From Mycobacterium sp. PS03-16 (GTDB taxonomy: Bacteria; Actinomycetota; Actinomycetes; Mycobacteriales; Mycobacteriaceae), in contig NZ_SPQO01000012.1 of the NCBI RefSeq assembly GCF_004570325.1, positions 1-64,000 of the forward strand: a stretch of DNA of 64,000 bases, in the 5' to 3' direction. The translations under genes and the position numbers were made by a program. The notes beneath the pieces were generated by a model that saw only the letters and a list, made by a program, of their open reading frames with translations, made no database searches and was not told where the DNA came from. Position 1 is the first letter of the stretch. Every line of letters begins with the position of its first letter. Of the stretch, positions 42,365 through 51,389 are shown piece by piece.

Positions 42365-43458
42365 GCTGCCTCCATTACGTTGTGGCAGAAGACGGCCTCG
42401 AGAGCTTCGTACAGAGCCTGCTCCTGTGACGAAACGATTGAAGAGATACGGGAACTCGCCAGATTCCGCGCTTCGATCGACCCTGGCCCCAAATCTTCGG
42501 TTAACCGACCGCACCGAACGGGCTGGATGTCTAACGAGTCGAAGATGCCAATTATCTTCATATTGACGGTCTCATCGACGAACGGAATAGGCGCGCATCC
42601 AGCGATCATGCCAAAAAGAAGTGCGTGAAGACGGTTGGAGAGTACGTATTGGCAGCCGGCGTATGCGTCGAACGCCTTGTCGACGTCGGAGAAGGTAGCA
42701 AGGAAGGAAGACAACCTGCCTGACGGATACTCGCGCTTCGCGAGCTCACGCAAGAAGGGCGCATCGCGTTCAACTTGAGCAATGAACTTGAAGGAGGCCG
42801 ACTGCGGAAGAACCTCGTCGAGATGTCGAATGAGGATTTCGACATCGGAACGTTGCGAATCCGCCTGATCGACGCGAAAAGACAGCGCCACTCCTTCGTT
42901 GCCTGAGATGTCACTCCTGTAATTAGCGGCACCGAACGCGAGGTCAGGTATGAGGCCATCCACTCTAATTCCCAAAGACTCTGCATATGCCAGACTATTG
43001 GCGTCCCTGGCTAGGAGTCGGTAGCTGAGGCGAGACCTAAACGCCAGTATCCGCGCGTGCCGGGATCCGAGTCGTTCGAAGGACACTCCGACGTGACATA
43101 CGCGCACGCCGACGAGCCTCATGGCAGCGAGTATGGCGGTGTTCGCGACCAAGCTAAGCAGTTGCCGACCATGTTTTTCGCCGACATAGCCACCTGGAAT
43201 CAGAAAGTAGTAAGTGGGCCTCCTGAGGAAACGCTCCAGCGCCAGCCTCAAGAATAGCGGTGCAGACCCAGTCTTCCTCACGTGCGGCGAGTACTTGTCC
43301 AGCTGCATCGATGCAATGAAGGAGGGAGGGCACCGGCTCGTATCGAGGATGACTCTGGAGAATTCGGAGCAGATCCGCACCAACTCTCGATTGATTAGCG
43401 CGTCGCCGGCGTTCTCGAACTGTGTCTTAACACTGAGGAACGACGTCGGGCGGTTCAC
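42361..43458 (-). CDS. Polysaccharide pyruvyl transferase family protein
   Basis: 365 residues from GTG 43458, which overlaps the upstream stop as GTGA. The N-terminal segment FENAGDALINRELVRI is the NxGDxxI motif of the family. Later blocks include FLIPGGYVGEKHG, VGVSFERLGSRHARILAFRSRLSY and the C-terminal SNRLHALLFGMIAGCAPIPF. The enzyme adds a ketal-linked pyruvate from phosphoenolpyruvate to a sugar, giving a negative charge. Together with UDP-glucuronate from Ugd this predicts an acidic polymer. Confidence 0.88.
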   Translation of the reverse strand: MNRPTSFLSVKTQFENAGDALINRELVRICSEFSRVILDTSRCPPSFIASMQLDKYSPHVRKTGSAPLFLRLALERFLRRPTYYFLIPGGYVGEKHGRQLLSLVANTAILAAMRLVGVRVCHVGVSFERLGSRHARILAFRSRLSYRLLARDANSLAYAESLGIRVDGLIPDLAFGAANYRSDISGNEGVALSFRVDQADSQRSDVEILIRHLDEVLPQSASFKFIAQVERDAPFLRELAKREYPSGRLSSFLATFSDVDKAFDAYAGCQYVLSNRLHALLFGMIAGCAPIPFVDETVNMKIIGIFDSLDIQPVRCGRLTEDLGPGSIEARNLASSRISSIVSSQEQALYEALEAVFCHNVMEAA

Positions 43459-44789
43459 GAGTCCGACCCAAGTTTGTCGATGATCGGGCTGAGGTCCGCA
43501 AGGAACACCGATCGACATCCGTTCATGGACCCGTTGAAGGTTATGAAGTTGCCGCTCCGATCCCAGGCGGGGTGAGGGTCGATCCGATACTCGTTATTGC
43601 GACCGACGTATCGCGGTCGAGTGTCGACACGAAGCATGCATGTTTCAACCTCAGATGCGATATCTATGCCGCGAATGGGCACCGTTCCGTCCTTGAACGC
43701 CACTTCTTCGCTTGGGTATGCATCGGATATAAGAAGCTTTGCGGAAGGATCAATGGTGGGATGGCCGGATCCGACGCTGGAGGGTGCAATGATGCGTTTG
43801 TGTTCACCGCGATGATCAATACTGACAAATGACAGTCGACGGGCTCGTGGAAAGTACCGAAGCCCTATCCGCCGTGCTATCCGACTCGCGAGCGTAGAGG
43901 TGCTCATTCGCCAGCTGGCGGGGCGCGGATGGATGAGGTTCATGACTATTGAACGCCCGTCCGGGCACCAGTTCGGATGGTGACCACCTTCCCATTCATC
44001 GGGCCCCAGAGCTAACGCCACATCGCGTCCATCCGGCGCTAGCGTGAACAGGAAATTCTCAGTCTTGCCGACACGTCCCGAGTCAGGTGCGAACCGCACA
44101 ATAAACATCACGCGGTCGCCCTGCGGGTTCCACTTCGTGTGGAAGCCGTAGAAGCCGCCCGACAAGTCACGCTCCCTCCGCTTGAGGCCCACATTGCTCA
44201 TCAAGTCGGCGAAGCTGATCAATAGCCGCGAGCGTCCGGACGCGGTATCGGTCGAGTAGAGTCCATCTTCCGCCGAAGCGCCACGATTTCTCTTGATTAG
44301 ATTGGTCGGCACGAGGACGCCATAGCCCGGCTGCGCGATCCCAATCCTCCGGAGACACGGGCTTAGAGCCGCCCTTCCGTCCGGAGACACCATGTAAACG
44401 GTGTGCTCGAGCCGATCCTCGCGACGCTCGGTGATGTCTACCTTAACGCCGTATGGGACCCAGTCCGGGTCTAGACGGTTGAAGTAAAGTGCGTCGTCCT
44501 GGTCACCCCATTGCGCGTGTGCGCCTACCTGCGTATCCCACGCGGATGTAAGTGTGGAATACACCTCTTCGGCGGTCTCGAGATCGAGCACCAGAACGCG
44601 TGCCTGATCTCCTGGGGAAGGAAGTCGGTCGTCGTAAGGGAACTCCGTAAGGGCAATGTAGCGACCCGACGGACTGATCGGAGACGTGTCGTAGAAACGA
44701 TGTATGGTTGGACGGATACCATCTGTGAGTCGGTATATCTTGATCGACGTGCGCGTTTCGGTCCACGTATCAAACCTTGTGCTTAGCAT
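43455..44789 (-). CDS. TolB/oligogalacturonate lyase-like beta-propeller protein
   Basis: 444 residues with repeated beta-propeller blades of the form xxSPSGRYIAL, AQWGDQDDALYFN, KWNPQGDRVMFIV, NWCPDGRSIVMNL, HPAWDRSGNFITFNG. The order and HHPNW motif recall oligogalacturonate lyase-like propellers, which bind or cleave uronate polymers. No signal peptide is visible, which is odd for a polysaccharide-active enzyme. It overlaps the flippase gene by 20 bases and the pyruvyl transferase by four, so it belongs to the operon. Binding or editing of the repeat unit is inferred. Confidence 0.7.
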   Translation of the reverse strand: MLSTRFDTWTETRTSIKIYRLTDGIRPTIHRFYDTSPISPSGRYIALTEFPYDDRLPSPGDQARVLVLDLETAEEVYSTLTSAWDTQVGAHAQWGDQDDALYFNRLDPDWVPYGVKVDITERREDRLEHTVYMVSPDGRAALSPCLRRIGIAQPGYGVLVPTNLIKRNRGASAEDGLYSTDTASGRSRLLISFADLMSNVGLKRRERDLSGGFYGFHTKWNPQGDRVMFIVRFAPDSGRVGKTENFLFTLAPDGRDVALALGPDEWEGGHHPNWCPDGRSIVMNLIHPRPASWRMSTSTLASRIARRIGLRYFPRARRLSFVSIDHRGEHKRIIAPSSVGSGHPTIDPSAKLLISDAYPSEEVAFKDGTVPIRGIDIASEVETCMLRVDTRPRYVGRNNEYRIDPHPAWDRSGNFITFNGSMNGCRSVFLADLSPIIDKLGSDS

Positions 44790-46173
44790 TGACAGCCCCC
44801 GTCATTTTCCGGCGAAATTCTTGTACACCCTCTTTATATGTCAGTGCACCGGATCCGAATAAGCCTAGGCAAGAGGGATCAACTCCTGCGCGTCTGCGGC
44901 ATGACAACACCGCGGCAACATTCCACGCCAATTTCGATAGCGCGTAACAGTATGCTGCACCGATGAGTCCATAAAGGTCTACTGCCGCCGGTAGTAAGGC
45001 AAGTGCGGCCAGAAGGCTGCCACCTTGCATTGCGACCTGACGCCAGTGTAGATCCACGAGTTGTAGCATCAGTACGGTCGGACCGGCGAGTGCGTTGACT
45101 AGTACGCCCGCGGTCAAAATGTAGAGGACGTCCGCATGCTGAGCGAACGCAGGGTCGAACAATCCAAGGAGCTGTGGCGCGAAATAGATAACACCGATAC
45201 AGGCGAGTACTGCAGGCACGCCTTGAATAGCGATCGCGGTGTTGCACTCTGCCTGCGCACGTCGAAGGTTCTTTGCCGCAATGGCACGGGCGATGTGCGG
45301 TCCCATCACCAGAGCGACCGACATGAGAAGTAAGTTGATGACCTCGACGGTCTTCATCGCAGCGAAGAACGGTCCTACTTCGGACGCGGGAACAAGCCCG
45401 CCGAGCGCAATCGAGAAGATATAGAGGTCAGCGCTCGAAATGACGGCGACCAGTGTCAGGCCAGCCGTCAACTGCAACCATCGCCGCGAGACGACACCTC
45501 GGAAAGACAGTCTTCCGTGAAATCGCCGCGACAGGACAATCGCATGCCACAGGACTATAGCGAGAAGGGTTGCGCCCATGACGAGTAGGGCTGAGCCGGC
45601 ATCTACAGCGTGCTCCGGCAATAACCAAGGAATGCAGGCGATAACACCAGCTGTGGCAATGCGCCATATCACGTCGCGACTTGCTACGGCCAGAACCACC
45701 CGGCTCTGAATCCTGAGGGCTCCAAGGGTTGTTTGTGAAGCGGCGAAGGTGACTGAGAGTAGCGCGCCCCCAATAGCGACTGAAATCGCGGCATCAGGAT
45801 AGAAGTATATGGCGCACAGATAGAAGCTGAGCCCAGCGACTGCTGACCCGATGAGTGTGGCCACGAACGAGAAAAGATAGGTTCGTCCTTCTAAATGCGG
45901 GTCTTGGGAATGCTGGGCGCTAGGTATCTCCTTGACGAGAAAGACTTGCTGACCCATCGATCCGGCCATGCCAGCCATCATGGCGGCACTGAAGAGTACG
46001 CTGAACATGCCGAACTGTTCCACGCCAGACTGACGGGCTATTAGCGCGAATAGTAGGTATCCGGACAGACCGCCAGCAGCCTTCAAAGCGAAAACTATTA
46101 ACGACTGGAAGGAGCGACCAGCCGAGAGCCGGCCGAGAAGCGCGACGAATTTGGCGCTGATCCGTGCCCTCAC
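44770..46173 (-). CDS. Wzx-type polysaccharide flippase
   Basis: 467 residues with about 12-14 hydrophobic spans (SLIVFALKAAGGLSGYLLFALIA; LSFYLCAIYFYP; IATAGVIACIPWLLP; VIYFAPQLLGL). The N-terminal block with RQSGVEQFGMFSVLFSAAMM is typical of the MATE/Wzx superfamily (polysaccharide biosynthesis protein). It would flip the lipid-linked repeat unit across the plasma membrane for Wzy. The start is GTG 46173 with GGAGGGAGA upstream. It is the first gene of the minus-strand block flippase, propeller, pyruvyl transferase, GT2, phosphatase. Confidence 0.88.
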   Translation of the reverse strand: MRARISAKFVALLGRLSAGRSFQSLIVFALKAAGGLSGYLLFALIARQSGVEQFGMFSVLFSAAMMAGMAGSMGQQVFLVKEIPSAQHSQDPHLEGRTYLFSFVATLIGSAVAGLSFYLCAIYFYPDAAISVAIGGALLSVTFAASQTTLGALRIQSRVVLAVASRDVIWRIATAGVIACIPWLLPEHAVDAGSALLVMGATLLAIVLWHAIVLSRRFHGRLSFRGVVSRRWLQLTAGLTLVAVISSADLYIFSIALGGLVPASEVGPFFAAMKTVEVINLLLMSVALVMGPHIARAIAAKNLRRAQAECNTAIAIQGVPAVLACIGVIYFAPQLLGLFDPAFAQHADVLYILTAGVLVNALAGPTVLMLQLVDLHWRQVAMQGGSLLAALALLPAAVDLYGLIGAAYCYALSKLAWNVAAVLSCRRRAGVDPSCLGLFGSGALTYKEGVQEFRRKMTGAVNAKHKV

Positions 46174-46995
46174 TCTCCCTCCATCCGGGTCGGATTCAAG
46201 GCGGAAGCGCGTAAAGGCGCGTAGGGGAGGAGGCGCCGCGTTACTCCGGCTGGAGAGTCACCACGTGCGTTGACGGAACTCGCCCGCTCGCAGGCACGTT
46301 CGGTGCAGCATGGCCCGTTCATGCGTTCGGCGATCGGCGCATACTCATCTGGTGCTGTTGCGGTTCTGCGGCCATCAGGTTCTCCAGTCAGAGACACGTC
46401 GTAGTGCGCTCGTCCTCGTGTCGAGGCGACAAGTTCATGGCGCGAAAGCTGGTCGGCACCCCCACTCCTCCCGGCAACTTCGTAATGCCTAGCTTCGCCC
46501 GAAAAGCGATATCGTGGACCCCCGCATGGACGTAAACATAACCTACGCCTCAGTTCCCCACCACGCGGATGCGGTTGCCGTGCAAGGAGAGGGCTCACTC
46601 GCCGTGCGAAACTTCGATGTGAGTTGCTTCGGTGATGAAGTTGGGTAATTGCCCGTGCTCCAGACGTTGACCTAATGGCCTGTTCCGAACACCGGACGAG
46701 ATGCAAGCGAGTTCGCGCGCGTGGCTACTTCTAGGGGCTCCCATCGTCGCTGAGTGCCGAGAGTTCCCTCTATGGCGCACCGAACTGTCCTGTCGCTGAT
46801 CGTGGTATCGCTAAGAAAAGCCGTTCCCATGCCTAGGTTGTCAAAGATTGATGCGTGCGGGAGAAGCTCGGCGTAATGGAGCCTCGCATCTACGCAAAGC
46901 AATGAGTTGGTGTAGGTTTGGCCGTACCCGTATCTTGTTGTGCTGGCAGATGCCGCACCTCTCATACGTGTTGCTTCGCTCGGAAAGGTACCCCT
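46174..46995. other. 822-base divergent region without a supported gene
   Basis: This lies between the minus-strand flippase operon and the plus-strand methyltransferase gene. A minus-strand frame at 46170-46706 is Arg/Ser-rich without a domain or bias. Its stop does overlap the flippase start, so a decayed gene is possible. Promoters for both directions should lie here. Confidence 0.45.
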
Positions 46996-47928
46996 ATGGG
47001 CTCGTCGCACCCGTCTGACGCCACGCTGAAGTCTTATGCGTCGCTGAACAGTGGCAGCGTCGGTACACTGTCAGAGTTCTGGCGTGTATATCGACATAAA
47101 ACTTCCGATGTCGCAGGGAACGTCGCCGATGTGGTGAAAACGTGCGAAGACATGGAAACTATGGCCTCCGAGAGCCTCGGAATGTCGCTTCGCGGCTTGG
47201 AGATTCTAGAAGTTGGCGCAGGACAACAACTGCTGCGACTCAAGTACTTCAGTCGAAACAACAACGTGACCGCTCTCGACTATGACATCATCGTTCAAGG
47301 CTTTGACCCAGCCGCCTACATGCGCGTGTTCCGTAGCAACGGTCCTAAACGGACGCTCAAAACTGTGCTGCGGAAATTGGCCGGGATCGATCGGTCCTAC
47401 TGGAGTGAGCTAGAGAAACACATCGGCCGGGTACGAAGTCCCCTCAATGTGGTGCAGGGAGACGCGCACGCGATGCCATGGCCCGATTCTTCGTTCGACT
47501 TCATTTACTCTTTCTCAGTATTCGAGCATGTCAACGACCCGGCGAAGTGTCTTGACGAGGTGATCCGCGTGCTGAAGCCGGGCGGTGTCTTCTGTATCAG
47601 TACGCATATGTATACAAGCGACAGCGGAGCGCACGATCCGCGCTCTTTCCTGCCGCGCCACGCTGACCTCGCGCCATGGGCGCACCTTCGCCCGGCGCAT
47701 CAGAACTCCGTTAAGCCGAACGCGTACTGCAACGCGTGGCGAAATGGGCAGTGGGAAGACTTATTTCAGGAGCGGTGCCCCGGTGTTTCGTTGCGGAACA
47801 ACAGGAGTCCTGAGTGGTTGGTTCCGGAGCTGGCAAAGCTGCGATCGGCCGGCGAACTGGCGGAGTATTCGGATGACGAGTTGCTTACCTGCGATCTCTG
47901 GGCACTGTGGCAGAAGCCTTCAGCCTAA
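46996..47928 (+). CDS. Class I SAM-dependent methyltransferase
   Basis: 310 residues from ATG 46996, seven bases after GAAAGG; an upstream in-frame start adds Cys-rich noise. Motif I is ILEVGAGQQLLRLKYF, motif II VTALDYDII, the acidic post-motif VVQGDAHAMPWPDSSFDFIYSFSVFEHV and motif III VLKPGGVFCIS. This is the Methyltransf_11 arrangement. It probably methylates a sugar of the repeat unit or a lipid carrier. It is flanked by gaps on both sides and so is a single-gene unit within the locus. Confidence 0.85.
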   Translation: MGSSHPSDATLKSYASLNSGSVGTLSEFWRVYRHKTSDVAGNVADVVKTCEDMETMASESLGMSLRGLEILEVGAGQQLLRLKYFSRNNNVTALDYDIIVQGFDPAAYMRVFRSNGPKRTLKTVLRKLAGIDRSYWSELEKHIGRVRSPLNVVQGDAHAMPWPDSSFDFIYSFSVFEHVNDPAKCLDEVIRVLKPGGVFCISTHMYTSDSGAHDPRSFLPRHADLAPWAHLRPAHQNSVKPNAYCNAWRNGQWEDLFQERCPGVSLRNNRSPEWLVPELAKLRSAGELAEYSDDELLTCDLWALWQKPSA

Positions 47929-48293
47929 AGAACTTGGCGAAAAGACGTGCCTTCAGTCGCATTTTCTTCGATTGATCACGACGATTTGGCGACGGACGGT
48001 GCATGTTGTCCAGCGTTCCGTGCGGCGACAGTTACCACGGTCAGTGAATCAGTGGCCGGCATGGCCTGGGGCACCGCTCACGGACTTTGCGCGTCGTCTC
48101 CGGATCCGCGCCGGCATCTCCTGCGGGCGTTGGAAGCGCCGACCACCTGCACTGCGGAGAGCTGACAGCCGCCACACTCCTCACGAGCCGGCGTATAGGG
48201 CGTTATGCCGGCGCCGCGTCGAAATGATCGAGCTTTCTGAGCCGTTCTAGGAGACGGCATGCACCGAGCCCAAACGTTCTCGCAACGATTAGT
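47929..48293. other. 365-base convergent gap without a supported gene
   Basis: This lies between the methyltransferase gene (plus) and the WecG-type gene (minus). No reading frame with a recognisable product and no strong terminator hairpin was found. Confidence 0.45.
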
Positions 48294-49064
48294 TCAGAAT
48301 GTGTCACGAACGACCCGCGGTAGAACCCTAGACAGTAGGAGAAGTGGTTCAACCAGGTAGCGGTGAGCGAGCCGTTTCGGTTGGTTGGCGAGCCTCCAGG
48401 CCCATTCGAGCCCGAACCGCCCAAGCCACCTCGGTGCAAGGCGTGTTGTGCCGGCAAGGTAGTCGATCGCGCCGCCGACGGTGGCGTACGTAGCGTTCGG
48501 GAGGTGAGGTAGAGACGTCAACAAAAATGATTCTTGACGCGGCATGCCGAGGCCGACGAGTACCAGGTCGGGGTTGAAGTTCGTGATGCGACTTAGTGCT
48601 ACACCGCTCGGCACGTAGCCGTCGACCCCCGAGACTGTCCATCCAGGAAGCATGTCACTAAGGTTCCTGACCGCTCGCGCGTTGGACTCGGCGCTGGCTC
48701 CAAAGACGAATAGCCTTCGCGCGGCGTTTACCCGCCGTAATTCCGCAATCCAGTCTGTTGAGCCAATGCGGTAGTCCGATGTCACCTCCCGTCGAGCGCT
48801 AAGGGAAGCGAGCCAGCGTACGGGAGTTCCGTCTATGACAATCCAATCCGCCTGTCTATATAGCTCGCGAAACGTTTCGTCTGTGTCATGGATGTAAGCG
48901 CTGTGGAGGTTGTGATTGAGAAGTAGTCGCTTTCCATCGAATCGCGTAGTTGCTGCTGTAGCGGCCTCTAACGCAGTGAGCGGCGTCACCTCAAGCCCCA
49001 GGAGACCAATCCTTAAGCGCTCTTGAGGCTCCCTCTCGCGCACAATTTCGCCATCTGCGGTCAT
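48294..49064 (-). CDS. WecG/TagA/CpsF-family glycosyltransferase
   Basis: 256 residues. Family signatures are LLLNHNLHSAYIHDTDETF (in place of the usual TxNxD), ADWIVIDGTPVRWLA, DLVLVGLGMPRQESFL and VGGAIDYLAG, ending in GLEWAWRLANQPKRLAHRYLVEP. Members transfer ManNAcA or related sugars (often to a lipid-linked GlcNAc) as the second step of repeat-unit synthesis. The hydrophobic and basic C terminus attaches to the membrane. Some family members were proposed to act early, but a separate priming enzyme is normally needed. Confidence 0.9.
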   Translation of the reverse strand: MTADGEIVREREPQERLRIGLLGLEVTPLTALEAATAATTRFDGKRLLLNHNLHSAYIHDTDETFRELYRQADWIVIDGTPVRWLASLSARREVTSDYRIGSTDWIAELRRVNAARRLFVFGASAESNARAVRNLSDMLPGWTVSGVDGYVPSGVALSRITNFNPDLVLVGLGMPRQESFLLTSLPHLPNATYATVGGAIDYLAGTTRLAPRWLGRFGLEWAWRLANQPKRLAHRYLVEPLLLLSRVLPRVVRDTF

Positions 49065-49561
49065 CGTTATCGGCTTACGCTGATGCAGTAATCCGGCCCA
49101 TTGCTGGCGCTCCGTCTCGATCTCCTCAAGCTGTGTCTGGGCACAGTCTCCCCTCCAGGTGTTCTATGTATCGGCCGATGCGCATAAATTGTTCGGTCTG
49201 TCACACATTCGAAACGGGATTTCGCGTCATATTTTGCGTTCCGAAGCTGATGCTGTCCGTACACGACTCTATCCTGTTTCGGCGCTATTGGGGCAACTGC
49301 TAGCGCCTGTCCGGTTCTGGTACGAGGCTCGAGTCACTTCGCCAGGCAAACGTCAAAGAATCCGCCGTGGCACTCCCGGGCACGGGGCCGAGTGCCAGTC
49401 GGTATCGGCTATGACATTCCGGACGGTCCATTGGATGGGGCTAGACGATGAAGGGTATGGTCAATCCGTTCGGAGACTGCAATGGTAGCCGCACCGTCGA
49501 TTGTCTGTCTTCGAGCTCAGTTTGCGACGGTGCTGCCGTCTTCCCATCGAGGAGTCTCCAG
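49065..49561. other. 497-base divergent region without a supported gene
   Basis: This separates the WecG-type gene (minus) from the polymerase gene (plus) and should contain both promoters. An in-frame ATG for the polymerase at 49448 lies here, but its product would start with Ser/Cys-rich sequence unlike a membrane protein. Confidence 0.45.
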
Positions 49562-50929
49562 TTGGCCACTGTGACAGCGCGTTCAAAGCGAGTGCCTCCA
49601 AGTGAGCGTCCACTCAGCGGTCGTTCGTTCCGAATGGTGTTCTACTACCTCTACGTGGCGTGCATCATTGGCGCAAATGCCGCGATCTTGATCCCACGAA
49701 CGGCGATGGGCCATGTCGAAAGCAACCAGCTCTTCTCTGCGAGCTGGGTCGCATTGCACGTCGTTTCTCTACTAGTTCTCCTATCTCTCCTCAGGAGGCA
49801 GGATTCCCGTAACCTGGTGTTCGTAGCGATGTTGGGTATCCTTATCCTCGTCTCTGCAATCTGGTCGGTGGCTCCGACGTACACCCTCCTATACGGCGGC
49901 ATGATGGTCGGTAACGTCCTGGTGGCACACCTCATGGCGAGCGAGCTCACCTTCGAGGAGATAGTCTCCTTCCTTACACGCGTCATTCTCGTAATCAGCG
50001 TGGTAGGCGTCGTCGCTTACTTCTTGAGGTTTGGCCCGGTCTATTACTTCGATGTCCACCAGCGGCCCAACATTTTCGGTGGACAGCCGTTTCGAGGCTT
50101 CACTGCACACAAGATCTTGGCTGGGCTATACGCCACGCTGGGTGCCGTAGCAGTCATGACGACAACACGCGGCGCAGTGAGGGTCGCATGCATGTCAGTA
50201 CTTGCGCTCAGCGTCGCATTGACGAGTTCGATGATCGGCATCGTATTGTTTCTGGCGGCGACGCCGATATATGTCGCAGTTAGGTATGCGTTCGCTAGGC
50301 GAGTCGGGACGACAGCGATGTTCGTCGGCAGCGGTGCGGCCATACTCGTTGTGGTGTTCCTGGTGGCTTCATACTGGGAACAGATGCTTGGAGTCCTGGC
50401 GCGTGATAGCACGTTGACTGGGCGAACGACACTCTGGCACATCGGCGTCAATGCTTGGTTGGAACGTCCGTTGCTCGGATGGGGTTTCAACGCCTATCTT
50501 GAGTCGTCATTCTCCGGATTGGCGAACCGTTTGTTCAATCCGTATGGCGAGTGGGATATCCCCCACTTTCACCAGTCATTCATCCAGACCGCAGTAGACA
50601 TGGGCGCCCTTGGGTTGGCGATTCTTATTGGAGTGCTTGTATACACGCTCATCGCATCATACCGGTATGGAGTCGCCGTCAACACGTCGACAGGTGCTTT
50701 TGGGTTCGTTGTTACGTTGCTGATGGTTATCGCTGCGACGGCGATGTTCATCTTCTTCAACTACAATCATTTTGGAACCTTCCTCCTGATGCTCTTGTTT
50801 TTTTCCCTCCGGCGCGCGAATCGAGTAGGTGGAGAAGCTGAAGTCAGCGGCGGGCCGTCCTTCATTCAGGAGTCACGCGGCTTGAGGCGAACGTCGAAGA
50901 CAAAGCGTCGTATCGGCACGGGCGCTTGA
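49562..50929 (+). CDS. Wzy-like O-antigen/capsule polymerase
   Basis: 455 residues from TTG 49562, seven bases after GAGGAG (alternatives GTG 49571 and ATG 49448). About eleven membrane spans (FYYLYVACIIGANAAILI; NLVFVAMLGILILVSAIWSV; TTAMFVGSGAAILVVVFLVA). A large loop carries the O-antigen ligase/polymerase-like motif GRTTLWHIGVNAWLERPLLGWGFNAY in blocks, ending with HFHQSFIQTAVDMG. This is the Wzy_C region. It would polymerise repeat units outside the membrane. The C-terminal 40 residues are charged. Confidence 0.87.
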   Translation: MATVTARSKRVPPSERPLSGRSFRMVFYYLYVACIIGANAAILIPRTAMGHVESNQLFSASWVALHVVSLLVLLSLLRRQDSRNLVFVAMLGILILVSAIWSVAPTYTLLYGGMMVGNVLVAHLMASELTFEEIVSFLTRVILVISVVGVVAYFLRFGPVYYFDVHQRPNIFGGQPFRGFTAHKILAGLYATLGAVAVMTTTRGAVRVACMSVLALSVALTSSMIGIVLFLAATPIYVAVRYAFARRVGTTAMFVGSGAAILVVVFLVASYWEQMLGVLARDSTLTGRTTLWHIGVNAWLERPLLGWGFNAYLESSFSGLANRLFNPYGEWDIPHFHQSFIQTAVDMGALGLAILIGVLVYTLIASYRYGVAVNTSTGAFGFVVTLLMVIAATAMFIFFNYNHFGTFLLMLLFFSLRRANRVGGEAEVSGGPSFIQESRGLRRTSKTKRRIGTGA

Positions 50930-51389
50930 CGACGTTTGGGGGCGTCAGCCCTCGAAGCGATGATCTGCCGACTCAGACTTCTCTTGCATGAACTACAAGG
51001 GTTGCGTCCTCGCCCGCGGCAGAGCGCCGGCAGCTGCCGTCAGTGAGGCATGGTGCTCTGGGCTCGCGTGACCGAGGAGTTCGGCTGCTCCAATCTCGAC
51101 GGGTGGGGGCACATTCGGGCGAAGCCCTCACTGGGTGAGCGAATCGGCCATTAGACAGCTCGAGCATGCTGGCATACGACGAGTGGAGTTAGCACGGGGT
51201 CGAGGCGCAGTCGCGGACGGTGTCGAGTCCGGTCGCGGTCCGGGTAAGGCGTCAGTACACGGTCGATGGTGGTCCTCTACAGAGCGCCCGAGACCGCCAT
51301 GACGTCAAGGTTAGCTAGCTGTTGTATCGGCCCACGATTAGAGGAAACTTGGCGACTGTGGAGCGGACTGGCCAAAAGGCGAAGAGTGC
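50930..51389. other. 460-base convergent gap without a supported gene
   Basis: This lies between the polymerase gene (plus) and the tyrosine autokinase gene (minus). Only short frames without bias or motifs were seen. Confidence 0.45.

Noticed and set aside
46170-46706. Minus-strand frame of 178 residues whose stop overlaps the flippase start
   Set aside because: Composition is Arg/Ser/Thr-rich with no domain, no hydrophobic core and no clear ribosome site. The flippase has its own GGAGGG site. Kept only as a possible decayed gene.
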